This document shows, piece by piece, positions 41,401 to 53,859 of a stretch of DNA of 64,000 bases. Made by a program: the position numbers and the translations under genes. This DNA comes from Hydractinia symbiolongicarpus. Lineage: Eukaryota; Cnidaria; Hydrozoa; Anthoathecata; Hydractiniidae. Positions within the stretch are counted from its first letter, which is position 1. Each line of letters starts with the position of its first letter. The notes beneath the pieces are model-generated. The model saw nothing but the letters and a program-made list of their open reading frames with translations. It was not told where the DNA came from and searched no databases. The DNA lies in assembly GCF_029227915.1 (NCBI RefSeq), contig NC_079880.1, positions 64,001-128,000 on the forward strand. Reading direction: 5' to 3'.

Positions 41401-42880
41401 GACCAATCCTAGCCGTTATCGCGTGCTGAAGAAATATCGACAGTTTCATAAACTACATTTCATTGACTTTCTAACCGTGTCAGTCCGTTTGAGTTACAAC
41501 GGTTGGGTCACATATTCGTACCAACATGTGTTTAGCGATATTTTTCTGATCTTACTAGGTTGCATCGCTTTTAACAATGAAACGAATGACTGTGGGACTT
41601 AATTGAACTAACTTTGGACTGTGACCTGATAAATGTGATAAATGAGACAATTGGACTCTAAGAAATAACATTCTCCTTAATTTGACGGGATTGCCGGAAC
41701 TCAGCGATTACACTGGGCGCTGTGGTAGCGCTTCATTTAAAAATTTAGATAAATAAGTCATTCTTTACTGTGGGACCAATCCTATCCTATAACGTGCCCT
41801 GAAGAAATATCGACAGTTTCATAAACTAAATTTTATTGACTTTCTAACCGTGTCAGTCCGTTTGAGTTACAACGGTTGGGTCACATACTCGTACCAACAT
41901 GTATTTAGCGATATTTTTCTGTTATTACTAGGTTGCATCGCTTTTAACAGTGAAACGATTGGATGTGGGACTTAATTGAACTAACTTTGGACTGTGACCT
42001 GATAAATGTGATAAATGGGACAATTGGACTCCAAGAAATAACATTCTTCTTAATTTGACGGCATTGCCGGAACTCAGCGATTACACTGGGCGCTGTGGTA
42101 GCGCTTCATTTAAAAATTTAGATAAATAAGTCATTCTTTACTGTGGGACCAATCCTAGCCGTTATCGCGCGCTGAAGAACTTTCGACAGTTTTATAAACT
42201 ACATTTCATTGACTTTCTAACGGTGTCAGTCCGTTTGAGTTACAAAGGTTGGGTCACATATTCGTACCAACATGCATTTAGCGATATTTTTTTGATATTA
42301 CTAGGTTGCATCGCTTTTAACAATGAAACAAATGACTGTGGGACTTAATTGAACTGATTTTGGAATGTAACCTGGTAAATGTGTTAACTGAGAAAATTGG
42401 ACTCCAAGAAATAGCATTCTTCTTAATTTGAAATGATTGCAGAAACTCAGCGATTGCAATGGGCGCTGTGGTAGCGCTTCATTTAAAAATTTAGATAAAT
42501 AAGTCATTCTTTACTGTGGGACCAATCCTATCCGTTATCGCGCGATGAAGAAATAGCAACAGTTTCAAAAACTACATTTCATTGACTTTCTAACGGTGTC
42601 AGTCCGTTTGAGTTACAACGGTTGGGTCACCTATTCGTACCAACATGTGTTTAGCCATATTTTTCTGATCTTACTAGGTTGCATCGCTTTTAAGAATGAA
42701 ACGATTGACTGTGGGACTTAATTGAACTAACTTTGGACTGTGACCTGATAAATGTGATAAATGAGAAAATTGGACTCCAAGAAATAACATTCTTCTTAAT
42801 TCGACTTGATTGCCGGAACTCAGCGATTACACTGGGCGCTGTGGTAGCGCTTCATTTAAAAATTTAGATAAATATGTCAT
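38431..42880 (+). repeat. Mosaic of subfamilies with a six-monomer recurrence
   Basis: The rare CCTGGCCGTTATCG landmark occurs at 38803 and 41041 (2238 bp, six monomers), with the same neighbours: before it a CATTTAG...GGAATGTGACC monomer, after it a TGATCTTAC monomer. Between them are the short-landmark monomers described at 39330-40075. From 41400 to 42300 the CATACTCG/CTGTTATTAC and TGATCTTAC types return. A monomer at 41781 has an unusually altered landmark (CCTATAACGTGCCCTGAAG). A 68-codon minus-strand open frame at 42301 is a by-product. Confidence 0.6.
39330..40075 (+). repeat. Tandem pair of short-landmark monomers
   Basis: Two 373-bp units match at 39330-39702 and 39703-40075 (TGCTGTGGGA at 39348 and 39721). 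Both carry GAATTAAGCTATAAAAAG and a shortened landmark, CCTTGCCCTTAGCGCGCTG, in which the usual GTTATCGCGCG is reduced. The same subfamily recurs near 45890, 47010, 48130, 51114 and 52604. Differences between the two units are small (CAGGATATAAC against CAAGAAATAAC). Confidence 0.75.
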
Positions 42881-45800
42881 TCTTTATTGTGGGACCAATC
42901 CTATCCGTTATCGCGCGCTGAAGAAATAGCGACAGTTTTAAAAACTACATTTCATTGACTTCTTAACGGTGTCAGTCCGTTTAGGTTACAACGGTTGGGT
43001 CACATACTCGTACCAACATGTATTTAGCGATATTTTTCTGATATTACTAGGTTGCACCGCTTTTAACAGTGAAACGATTGACTGTGGGACTTAATTGAAC
43101 TGATTTTGGACTGTGACCTTATAAATGTTATAAGATAGACAAGTTGACTCCAAGAAATAACATTCTTCTTAATTTGACATGATTGCCGGAACTCAGCGAT
43201 TACACTGGGCGCTTTGGTATCGCTTCATTTAAAAATTTAGATAAGTAAGTCATTCTTTACTGTGGGATCAATCCTATCCGTTATCGCGCGCTGAAGAAAT
43301 AGCGATAGTTTCAAAAACTACATTTGATTGACTTTGTAACGGTGTCAGTCCGTTTGAGTTGCAACGGTTGGGTCACGTATTCGTACCAACATGTATTTAG
43401 CGATATTTATCTGATATTACTAGGTTGCATCGCTTTTAGCAGTGAAACGATTGGCTGTGGGACTTAATTGAACTAACTTTGGACTGTGACCTAATAAATG
43501 AGATAAATGAGCCAATTGGACTCTAAGAAATAACATTCTTCTTAGTTTGACGTGATTGCCGGAACTCAGCGATTACACTGGGCGCTGTGGTAGCGCTTCA
43601 TTTAAGAATTTAGACAAATCAGTCATTCTTTACTGTGGGACCAATCCTAGCCGTTATCGCGCGCTGAAGAAATAGCGACAGTTTCAAAAACTACATTTTA
43701 TTGACTTTCTAAAAGTATCAATCCGCAGGAGTTGCAACGGTTGAGTCACATATTCGTACCAACGTGTATTTCGTGATACTTTTTAGGTACTACCAGGTTG
43801 TATGGCTTTTAACAGTGAAACGATTGACTGTGGCACTTAATTGAACTGATTATGGACTGCCACCTGATAAATGTGATAAAGGAGACAATTGGACTTCAAG
43901 AAATAACATTCTTCTTAATTTAACATGATTGCGGAACCTCAGCGATTACACTGGGCGCTGTGGTAGCGCTTCATTTAAAAATTTAGATAAATAAGTCATT
44001 CTTTACTGTGGGACCAATCCTAGCCGTTATCGCGCGCTGAAGAACTATCGACAGTTTCATATACTACATTTCATTGACTTTCTAACGGTGTCAGTCCGCT
44101 TGAGTTAAAAGGTTGGGTCACATATTCGTACCAACATGCATTTAGCGATATTTTTCTGATATTACTAGGTTGCATCGCTTTTAACAATGAAACGAATGAC
44201 TGTGGGACTTAATTGAACTGATTTTGGAATGTGACTTTATAAATGTTATAAGTGAGACATGTGGACTCCAAGAAATAGCATTCTTCTTAATTTGAAATCA
44301 TTGCCGAAACTCAGCGATTGCACTGGGCGCTGTGGTAGCGCTTCATTTAAGAACTCAAATTAATAAGTCATTTTTTACTGTGGGACCAATCCTGGCCGTT
44401 ATCGCGCGATGAAGAAATAGCGAAAGTTTCAAAAACTACATTTCATTGACTTTCTAACGGTGTCAGTCCGTTTGAGATACAACGGTTGGGTCACCTATTC
44501 GTACCAACATGTGTTTAGCCATATTTTTCTGATCTTACTAGGTTGCATCGCTTTTAAGAATGAAACGATTAACTGTGGGACTTAATTGAACTAACTTTGG
44601 ACTGTGACGTGATAAATGTGATAAATGAGACAATTGGACTCTAAGAAATAACATTCTCCTTAATTTGACGGGATTGCCGGAACTCAGCGATTACACTGGC
44701 GCTGTGGTAGCGCTTCATTTAAAAATTTAGATAAATTTGTCATTCTTTATTGTGGGACCAATCCTATCCGTTATCGCGCGCTGAAGAAATAGCGACAGTT
44801 TTAAAAACTACATTTCATTGACTTTCTAACGGTGTCAGTCCGTTTAGGTTACAACGGTTGGGTCACATACTCGGACCAACATGTATTTAGCGATATTTTT
44901 CTGATATTACTAGGTTGCACCGCTTTTAACAGTGAAACGATTGACTGTGGGACTTAATTGAACTGATTTTGGACTGTGACCTTATAAATGTTATAAGATA
45001 GACAAGTTGACTCCAAGAAATAACATTCTTCTTAATTTGACATGATTACCGAAACTCAGCGATTACACTGGGCGCTTTGGTATCGCTTCATTTAAAAATT
45101 TAGATAAATAAGTCATTCTTTACTGTGGGATCAATCCTATCCGTTATCGCGCGCTGAAGAAATAGCGATAGTTTCAAAAACTACATTTGATTGACTTTGT
45201 AACGGTGTCAGTCCGTTTGAGTTGCAACGGTTGGGTCACGTATTCGTACCAACATGTATTTAGCGATATTTATCTGATATTACTAGGTTGCATCGCTTTT
45301 AGCAGTGAAACGATTGGCTGTGGGACTTAATTGAACTAACTTTGGACTGTGACTTGATAAATGAGATAAATGAGACAATTGGACTCCAAGAAATAACATT
45401 CTTCTTAGTTTGACGTGATTGCCGGAACTCAGCGATTACACTGGGCGCTGTGGTAGCGCTTCATTTAAGAATTTAGACAAATCAGTCATTTTTTACTGTG
45501 GGACCAATCCTAGCCGTTATCGCGCGCTGAAAAAATAGCGACAGTTTCAAAAACTACATTTTATTGACTTTCTAAAAGTATCAATCCGCAGGAGTTGCAA
45601 CGGTTGAGTCACATATTCGTACCAACATGTATTTCGTGATACTTTTCCGGTACTACCAGGTTGTATGGCTTTTAACAGTAAAACGATTGACTGTGGCACT
45701 TAATTGAACTGATTATGGACTGTCACCTGATAAATGTGATAAAGGAGACAATTGGACTTCAAGAAATAACATTCTTCTTAATTTGACATGATTGCGGAAC

Positions 45801-46606
45801 CTCAGCGATTACACTGGGCGCTGTGGTAGCGCTTCATTTAAGAATTAAGTTATAAAAAGTCATTTTTTTACTGTGGGGCCGATCCTTGCCCTTAGCGCGC
45901 TGAAGAAATAGCGACAGTTTCAAAAACTATATTTCATTGACTTTCTAACAGTGTCAGTCCGCTTGAGTTACAACGGTTGGGTCACATATTCGTACCAACA
46001 TGCATTTAGCGATATTTTTTTGATATTACTAGGTTGCATCGCTTTTAACAATGAAACGAATGACTGTGGGACTTAATTGAACTGATTTTGGAATGTGACC
46101 TTATAAATGTTATAAGTGAGACATGTGGACTCCAAGAAATAGCATTCTTCTTAATTTGAAATGATTGCCGAAACTCAGCGATTGCACTGGGCGCTGTGGT
46201 AGCGCTTCATTTAAGAACTCAGATTAATAAGTCATTTTTTACTGTGGGACCAATCCTGGCCGTTATCGCGCGATGAAGAAATAGCGACAGTTTCAAAAAC
46301 TACATTTCATTGACTTTCTAACTGTGTCAGTCCGTTTGAGTTACAACGGTTGGGTCACCTATTCGTACCAACATGTGTTTAGCCATATTTTTGTGATCTT
46401 ACTAGGTTGCATCGCTTTTAAGAATGAAACGATTGACTGTGGGACTTAATTGAACTAACTTTGGACTGTGACGTGATAAATGTGATAAATGAGACAATTG
46501 GACTCTAAGAAATAACATTCTCCTTAATTTGACGGGATTGCCGGAACTCAGCGATTACACTGGGCGCTGTGGTAGCGCTTCATTTAAAAATTTAGATAAA
46601 TAAGTC
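42881..46606 (+). repeat. 1.86-kb pentamer HOR, two copies
   Basis: Two five-monomer units lie in tandem at about 42881-44743 and 44744-46606. Matching rare tags include TCTTTATTGTGGG (42881/44744), GATTGGCTGTGGG (43449/45312), ATCAATCCGCAGGAG (about 43717/45580), and CCTGGCCGTTATCG (44397/46261). In the second copy one monomer start is replaced by the GAATTAAGTTATAAAAAG short-landmark type (45840), while the same place in the first copy has the ordinary TTTAAAAATTTAG form. The TCTTTATTG tag also appears at 40269 and in altered form near 47354. Confidence 0.75.
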
Positions 46607-47700
46607 ATTCTTTACTGTGGGACCAATCCTATCCGTTATCGTGCGCTGAAGAAATAGCGACAGTTTTTAAAACTACAATTCATTGACTTTCTAACGGTGT
46701 CAGTCCGTTTGAGTTACAACGGTTGGGTCACATACTCGTACCAACATGTTTTTAGCGATATTTTTCTGATATTACTAGGTTGCACCGCTTTTAACAGTGA
46801 AACGATTGCTGTGGGACTAAATTGAACTGATTTTGGACTGTGACCTTATAAATGTTATAAGATAGGCAAGTTGACTCCAAGAAATAGCATTCTCCTTAAT
46901 TTCACATGATTGCCGGAACTCAGCGATTACATTGGGCGCTGTGGTAGCGCTTCATTTAAGAATTAAGCTATATAAAGTCATTTTTTTACTGTGGGGTTGA
47001 TCCTTGCCCTTAGCGCGCTGAAGAAATAGCGACAGTTTCAATAACTGTATTTCATTGACTTTGTAACGGTGTCAGTCCGTTTGAGTTACAACGGTTGGTT
47101 CACATATTCGTACCAACATGTATTTAGCGATATTTGTTTTGATATTACTAGGTTGCATCGCTTTTAACAATGAAACGAATGACTGGGGGACTTAATTGAA
47201 CTAACTTTGGACTGTGACCTGATAAATGTGATAAATGAGAAAATTGGACTCCAAGAAATAACATTCTTCTTAATTCGACTTGATTGCCGGAACTCAGCGA
47301 TTACACTGGGAGCTGTGGTAGTGCTTCATTTAAAAATTTAGATAAATATGTCATTTTTTATTGTGGGACCAATCCTATCCGTTATCGCGCGCTGAAGAAT
47401 TAGCGACAGTTTTAAAAACTACATTTCATTGACTTTCTAACGGTGTCAGTCCGTTTAGGTTACAACGGTTGGGTCACATACTCGTACCAACATGTATTTA
47501 GCGATATTTTTCTGATATTACTAGGTTGCACCGCTTTTAACAGTGAAACGATTGACTGTGGGACTTAATTGAACTTACTTTGGACTGTGACCTGATCAAT
47601 GTGATAAATGAGACAATTGGACTCCAAGAAATAACATTCTTCTTAATTTGACATGATTACCGGAACTCAGCGATTACACTGGTGGCTTTGGTATCGCTTC
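46607..47700 (+). repeat. Three linking monomers
   Basis: About three monomers link the pentamer HOR to the octamer HOR: one with TTGCACCGCTTTT and GATAGGCAAG, one with the short landmark (about 47010), and one with the TTTATTGTGGG tag (about 47357). Nothing other than satellite is present. Confidence 0.6.
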
Positions 47701-49177
47701 ATTAAAAAATTTAGATAAATAAGGCATTCTTTACTGTGGGATCAATCCTATCCGTTATCGCGCGCTGAAGAAATAGCGATAGTTTCAAAAACTACATTTG
47801 ATTGACTTTGTAACGGTGTCAGTCCGTTTGAGTTGAAACGGTCGGGTCACGTATTCGTACCAACATGTATTTTGCGATATTTATCTGATATTACTAGGTT
47901 GCATCGCTTTTAACAGTGAAACGATTGACTGTGGCACTTAATTGAAATGATTATGGACTGTCACCTGATAAATGTGATAAAGGAGGCAATTGGACTCCAA
48001 TAAATAACATTCTTCTTAATTTGACATGATTGCGGTGCCTCAGCGATTACACTGGGCGCTGTGGTAGCGCTTCATTTAAGAATTAAGCTATAAAAAGTCA
48101 TTTTTTTACTGTGGGGCCGATCCTTGCCCTTAGCGCGCTGAAGAAATAGCGACAGTTTCAAAAACTATATTTCATTGACTTTCTAACGGTGTCAGTCCGT
48201 TTGAGTTACAACGGTTGGGTCACATATTCGTACCAACATGTATTTAGCGATATTTGTTTTGATATTACTAGGTTGCATCGCTTTTAACAATGAAACGAAT
48301 GACTGTGGGACTTAATTGAACTAACTTTGGACTGTGACCTGATAAATGTGATAAATGAGACAATTGGACTCCAAGAAATAACATTCTTCTTAATTCGACT
48401 TAATTGCCGGAACTCAGCGATTACACTGGGCGCTGTGGTAGCGCTTCATTTAAAAATTTAGATAAATAAGTCATTCTTTACTGTGGGACCAATCCTATCC
48501 GTTAATGCGCGCTAAAGAAATAGCGACAGTTTTAAAAACTACATTTCATTGACTTTCTAACGGTGTCAGTCCGTTTGAGTTACAACGGTTGGGTCACATA
48601 TTCGTACCAGCATGTATTTAGCGATATTTGTTTTAATATTACTAGGTTGCATCGCTTTTAACAATGAAACGAATGACTGTGGGACTTAATTGAACTAACT
48701 TTGGACTGTGACCTGATAAATGTGATAAATGAGACAATTGGACTCCAAGAAATAACATTCTTCTTAATTCGACTTAATTGCCGGAACTCAGCGATTACAC
48801 TGGGCGCTGTGGTAGCGCTTCATTTAAAAATTTAGATAAATAAGTCATTCTTTACTGTGGGACCAATCCTATCCGTTATTACGCGCTAAAGAAATAGCGA
48901 CAGTTTTAGAAACTACATTTCATTGACTTTCTAACGGTGTCAGTCCGTTTGAGTTACAACGGTTGGGTCACATATTCGTACCAACATGTATTTAGCGATA
49001 TTTGTTTTGATATTACTAGGTTGCATCGCTTTTAACAATGAAACGAATGAATGTGGGACTTAATTGAACTAACTTTGGACTGTGACCTGATAAATGTGAT
49101 AAATGAGACAATTGGACTCCAAGAAATAACATTCTTCTTAATTCGACTTGATTGCCGGAACTCAGCGATTACACTGG

Positions 49178-49192
49178 GCGCTGTGGTAGCGC
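49178..49192. repeat. Conserved GCGCT-GTGGT-AGCGC hairpin site (example)
   Basis: GCGCT and AGCGC form a perfect 5-bp GC-rich inverted repeat around the loop GTGGT. It recurs once per monomer through most of the window. In some subfamilies it is altered: GCGGT on the left arm (for example near 350-740 and 11930), AGCAC on the right arm (CAATTAAAAACTTAG types), GGTGCTGAGGGATCGC (near 7450 and 8950), and GCTTTGGTATCGC (near 43210). It resembles the D-arm of a tRNA gene, but there is no surrounding tRNA structure. Confidence 0.7.
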
Positions 49193-49247
49193 TTCATTTA
49201 AAAATTTAGATAAATAAGTCATTCTTTACTGTGGGACCAATCCTATC

Positions 49248-49620
49248 CGTTATTGCGCGCTAAAGAAATAGCGACAGTTTTAAAAACTACATTTCATTGA
49301 CTTTCTAACGGTGTCAGTCCGTTTGAGTTACAACGGTTGGGTCACATACTCGTACCAACATGTATTTAGCGATATTTTTCTGATATTACTAGGTTGCATC
49401 GCTTTTAACAAGGAAACGAATGACTGTGGGACTTAATTGAACTAACTTTGGACTGTGACCTGATAAATGTGATAAATGAGACAATTGGACTCCAAGAAAT
49501 AACATTCTTCTTAATTTGACTTGATTGCCGGAACTCAGCGATTACACTGGGCGCTGTGGTAGTGCTTCATTTAAAAATTTAGATAAATAAGTCATTCTTT
49601 ACTGTGGGACCAATCCTATC
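49248..49620 (+). repeat. Reference satellite monomer (373 bp)
   Basis: This monomer is offered as a reference unit, cut at the CGTTAT landmark. In order it carries: a CG-rich start (GCGCGC), an A-rich AAGAAATAGCGACAG segment, a T/A-rich stretch, the pair GTTGG (49336-49340) and CCAAC (49355-49359) as a 5-bp inverted repeat around a 14-base loop, GCGATATTTTT with a T run that varies in length between monomers, a tandem 9-mer TGATAAATG at 49461-49469 and 49470-49478, then the sequence leading to the GCGCT hairpin region and the next landmark. Neighbouring monomers start at 48500, 48874, 49248 and 49621 and are very similar, making this the most homogenised stretch of the window. No open reading frame of interest is present. 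Confidence 0.9.
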
Positions 49621-52600
49621 CGTTATCGCGCGCTGAAGAAATAGCGACAGTTTTAAAAACTACATTTCATTGACTTTCTAACGGTGTCAGTCCGTTTGAG
49701 TTACAGCGGTTGGGTCACATACTCGTACCAACATGTATTTACCGATATTTTTCTGATATTACTAGGTTGCACCGCTTTTAACAGTGAAACGATTGCTGTG
49801 GGACTAAATTGAACTGATTTTGGGCTGTGACCTTTTAAATGTTATAAGATAGACAAGTTGACTCCAAGAAATAACATTCTTCTTAATTTGACAAGATTAC
49901 CGGAACTCAGCGATTACACTGGCGCTTTGGTATCGCTTCATTTAAAAATTTAGATAAATAAGTCATTCTTTACTGTGGGATCAATCCTATCCGTTATCGC
50001 GCGCTGAACAAATAGCGATAGTTTCAAAAACTACATTTGATTGACTTTGTAACGGTGTCAGTCCGTTTGAGTTGCAACGGTTGGGTCACGTATTCGTACC
50101 AACATGTATTTAGCGACATTTTTCTGATATTACTAGGTTGCATCGCTTTTAACAACGAAACGAATGACTGTGGGACTTAATTGAACTAACTTTGGACTGT
50201 GACCTGATAAATGTGATAAATGAGACAATTGGACTCCAAGAAATAACATTCTTCTTAATTCGACTTGATTGCCGGAACTCAGCGATTACACTGGGCGCTG
50301 TGGTAGCGCTTCATTTAAAAATTTAGATAAATAAGTCATTCTTTACTGTGGGACCAATCCTATCCGTTATTGCGCGCTAAAGAAATAGCGACAGTTTTAA
50401 AAACTATATTTCATTGACTTTCTAACGGTGTCAGTCCGTTTGAGTTACAACGGTTGGGTCACATACTCGTACCAACATGTATTTAGCGATATTTTTCTGA
50501 TATTACTAGGTTGCATCGCTTTTAACAACGAAACGAATGACTGTGGGACTTAATTGAACTAACTTTGGACTGTGACCTGATAAATGTGATAAATGAGACA
50601 ATTGGACTCCAAGAAATAACATTCTTCTTAATTTGACAAGATTACCGGAACTCAGCGATTACACTGGCGCTGTGGTATCGCTTCATTTAAAAATTTAGAT
50701 AAATAAGTCATTCTTTACTGTGGGATCAATCCTATCCGTTATCGCGCGCTTAACAAATAGCGATAGTTTCAAAAACTACATTTGATTGACTTTGTAACGG
50801 TGTCAGTCCGTTTGAGTTGAAACGGTCGGGTCACGTATTCGTACCAACATGTATTTTGCGATATTTATCTGATATTACTAGGTTGCATCGCTTTTAACAG
50901 TGAAACGATTGACTGTGGCACTTAATTGAAATGATTATGGACTGTCACCTGATAAATGTGATAAAGGAGGCAATTGGACTCCAATAAATAACATTCTTCT
51001 TAATTTGACATGATTGCGGTGCCTCAGCGATTACACTGGGCGCTGTGGTAGCGCTTCATTTAAGAATTAAGCTATAAAAAGTCATTTTTTACTGTGGGGC
51101 CGATCCTTGCCCTTAGCGCGCTGAAGAAATAGCGACAGTTTCAAAAACTATATTTCATTGACTTTCTAACGGTGTCAGTCCGTTTGAGTTACAACGGTTG
51201 GGTCACATATTCGTTACTACATGTATTTAGCGATATTTGTTTTGATATTACTAGGTTGCATCGCTTTTAAAAATGAAACGAATGACTGTGGGATTTAATT
51301 GAACTAACTTTGGACTGTGACCTGATAAATGTGATAAATGAGACAATTGGACTCCAAGAAATAACATTCTTCTTAATTCGACTTGATTGCCGGAACTCAG
51401 CGATTACACTGGGCGCTGTGGTAGCGCTTCATTTAAAAATTTAGATAAATAAGCCATTCTTTACTGTGGGACCAATCCTAGCCGTTATTGCGCGCTAAAG
51501 AAATAGCGACAGTTTTAAAAACTACATTTCATTGACTTTCTAACGGTGTCAGTCCGTTTGAGTTACAACGTTTGGGTCACATACTCGTACCAACATGTAT
51601 TTAGCGATATTTTTCTGATATTACTAGGTTGCATCGCTTTTAACAACGAAACGAATGACTGTGGGACTTATTTGAACTAACTTTGGACTGTGACCTGATA
51701 AATGTGATAAATGAGACAATTGGACTCCAAGAAATAACATTTTTCTTAATTCGACTTGATTGCCGGAACTCAGCGATTACACTGGGCGCTGTGGTAGCGC
51801 TTCATTTAAAAATTTAGATAAATAAGTCATTCTTTACTGTGGGACCAATCCTATCCGTTATCGCACGCTGAAGAAATAGCGACAGTTTTAAAAAGTACAT
51901 TTCATTGACTTTCTAACGGTGTCAGTCCGATTGAGTTACAACGGTTGGGTCACATACTCGTACTAACATGTATTTACCGATATTTTTCTGATTTTACTAG
52001 GTTGCACCGCTTTTAACAGTGAAACGATTGCTGTGGGACTAAATTGAACTGATTTTGGGCTGTGACCTTATAAATGTTATAAGATAGACAAGTTGACTCC
52101 AAGAAATAACATTCTTCTTAATTTGACATGATTACCAGAACTCAGCGATTACACTGGGCGCTTTGGTATCGCTTCATTTAAAAATTTAGATAAATAAGTC
52201 ATTCTTTACTGTGGGATCAATCCTATCCGTTATCGCGCGCTGAAGAAATAGCGATAGTTTCAAAAACTACATTTGATTGACTTTGTAACGGTGTCAGTCC
52301 GTTTGAGTTGCAACGGTTGGGTCACGTATTCGTACCAACATGTATTTAGCGACATTTATCTGATATTACTAGGTTGCATCGCTTTTAACAGTGAAACGAT
52401 TGACTGTGACACTTAATTGAAATGATTATGGACTGTCACCTGATAAATGTGATAAAGGAGGCAATTGGACTCCAAGAAATAACATTCTTCTTAATTTGAC
52501 ATGATTGCAGAGCCTCAGCGATTACACTGGGCGCTGTGGTAGCGCTTCATTTAAGAATTAAGCTATAAAAAGTCATTTTTACTGTGCGGCCGATCCTTGC

Positions 52601-53859
52601 CCTTAGCGCGCTGAAGAAATAGCGACAGTTTCAAAAACTATATTTCATTGACTTTCTAACGGTGTCAGTCCGTTTGAGTTACAACGGTTGGGTCACATAT
52701 TCGTACCTACATGTATTTAGCGATATTTGTTTTGATATTACTAGGTTGCATCGCTTTTAAAAATGAAACGAATGACTGTGGGACTTAATTGAACTAACTT
52801 TGGACTGTGACCTGATAAATGTGATAAATGAGACAATTGGACTCCAAGAAATAACATTCTTCTTAATTCGACTTGATTGCCGGAACTCAGCGATTACACT
52901 GGGCGCTGTGGTAGCGCTTCATTTAAAAATTTAGATAAATAAGTCATTCTTTACTGTGGGATCAATCCTATCCGTTATCGCGCGCTGAAGAAATAGCGAT
53001 AGTTTCAAAAACTACATTTAATTGACTTTGTAACGGTGTCAGTCCGTTTGAGTTGCAACGGTTGGGTCACGTATTCGTACCAACATGTATTTAGCGATAT
53101 TTATCTGATTTTACTAGGTTGCACCGCTTTTAACAGTGAAACGATTGCTGTGGGACTAAATTGAACTGATTTTGGGCTGTGACCTTATAAATGTTATAAG
53201 ATAGACAAGTTGACTCCAAGAAATAACATTCTTCTTAATTTGACATGATTACCAGAACTCAGCGATTACACTGGGCGCTTTGGTATCGCTTCATTTAAAA
53301 ATTTAGATAAATAAGTCATTCTTTACTGTGGGATCAATCCTATCCGTTATCGCGCGCTGAAGAAATAGCGATAGTTTCAAAAACTACATTTAATTGACTT
53401 TGTAACGGTGTCAGTCCGTTTGAGTTGCAACGGTTGGGTCACGTATTCGTACCAACATGTATTTAGCGATATTTATCTGATATTACTAGGTTGCATCGCT
53501 TTTAACAGTGAAACGATTGACTGTGGCACTTAATTGAACTGATTATGGACTGTCACCTGATAAATGTGATAAAGGAGACAATTGGACTCCAAGAAATAAC
53601 ATTCTTCTTAATTTGACAAGATTGCGGAACTCAGCGATTACACTGGCCGCTGTGGTAGCGCTTCATTTAAAAATTTAGATAAATATGTCATTCTTTACTG
53701 TGGGACCAATCCTATCCGTTATTGCGCGCTGAAGAAATAGCGACAGTTTTAAAAACTACATTTCATTGACTTTCTAACGGTGTCAGTCCGTTTGAGTTAC
53801 AACGGTTGGGTCACATACTCGTAGCAACATGTATTTAACGATATTTCTCTGATATTACT

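Noticed and set aside
49175-49243. A real tRNA gene at each hairpin
   Set aside because: The D-arm-like hairpin has no matching anticodon arm, T-arm or acceptor stem by eye. Only the weak promoter-like resemblance is kept, as a finding.
49349-49365. CENP-B box-like sequence (TTCGTACCAACATG)
   Set aside because: Against the consensus with TTCG, a central A and CGGG, only TTCG, the A and one G agree (6 of 9 key positions); many monomers read CTCG at the start of the motif or CACC. A chance match is likely.
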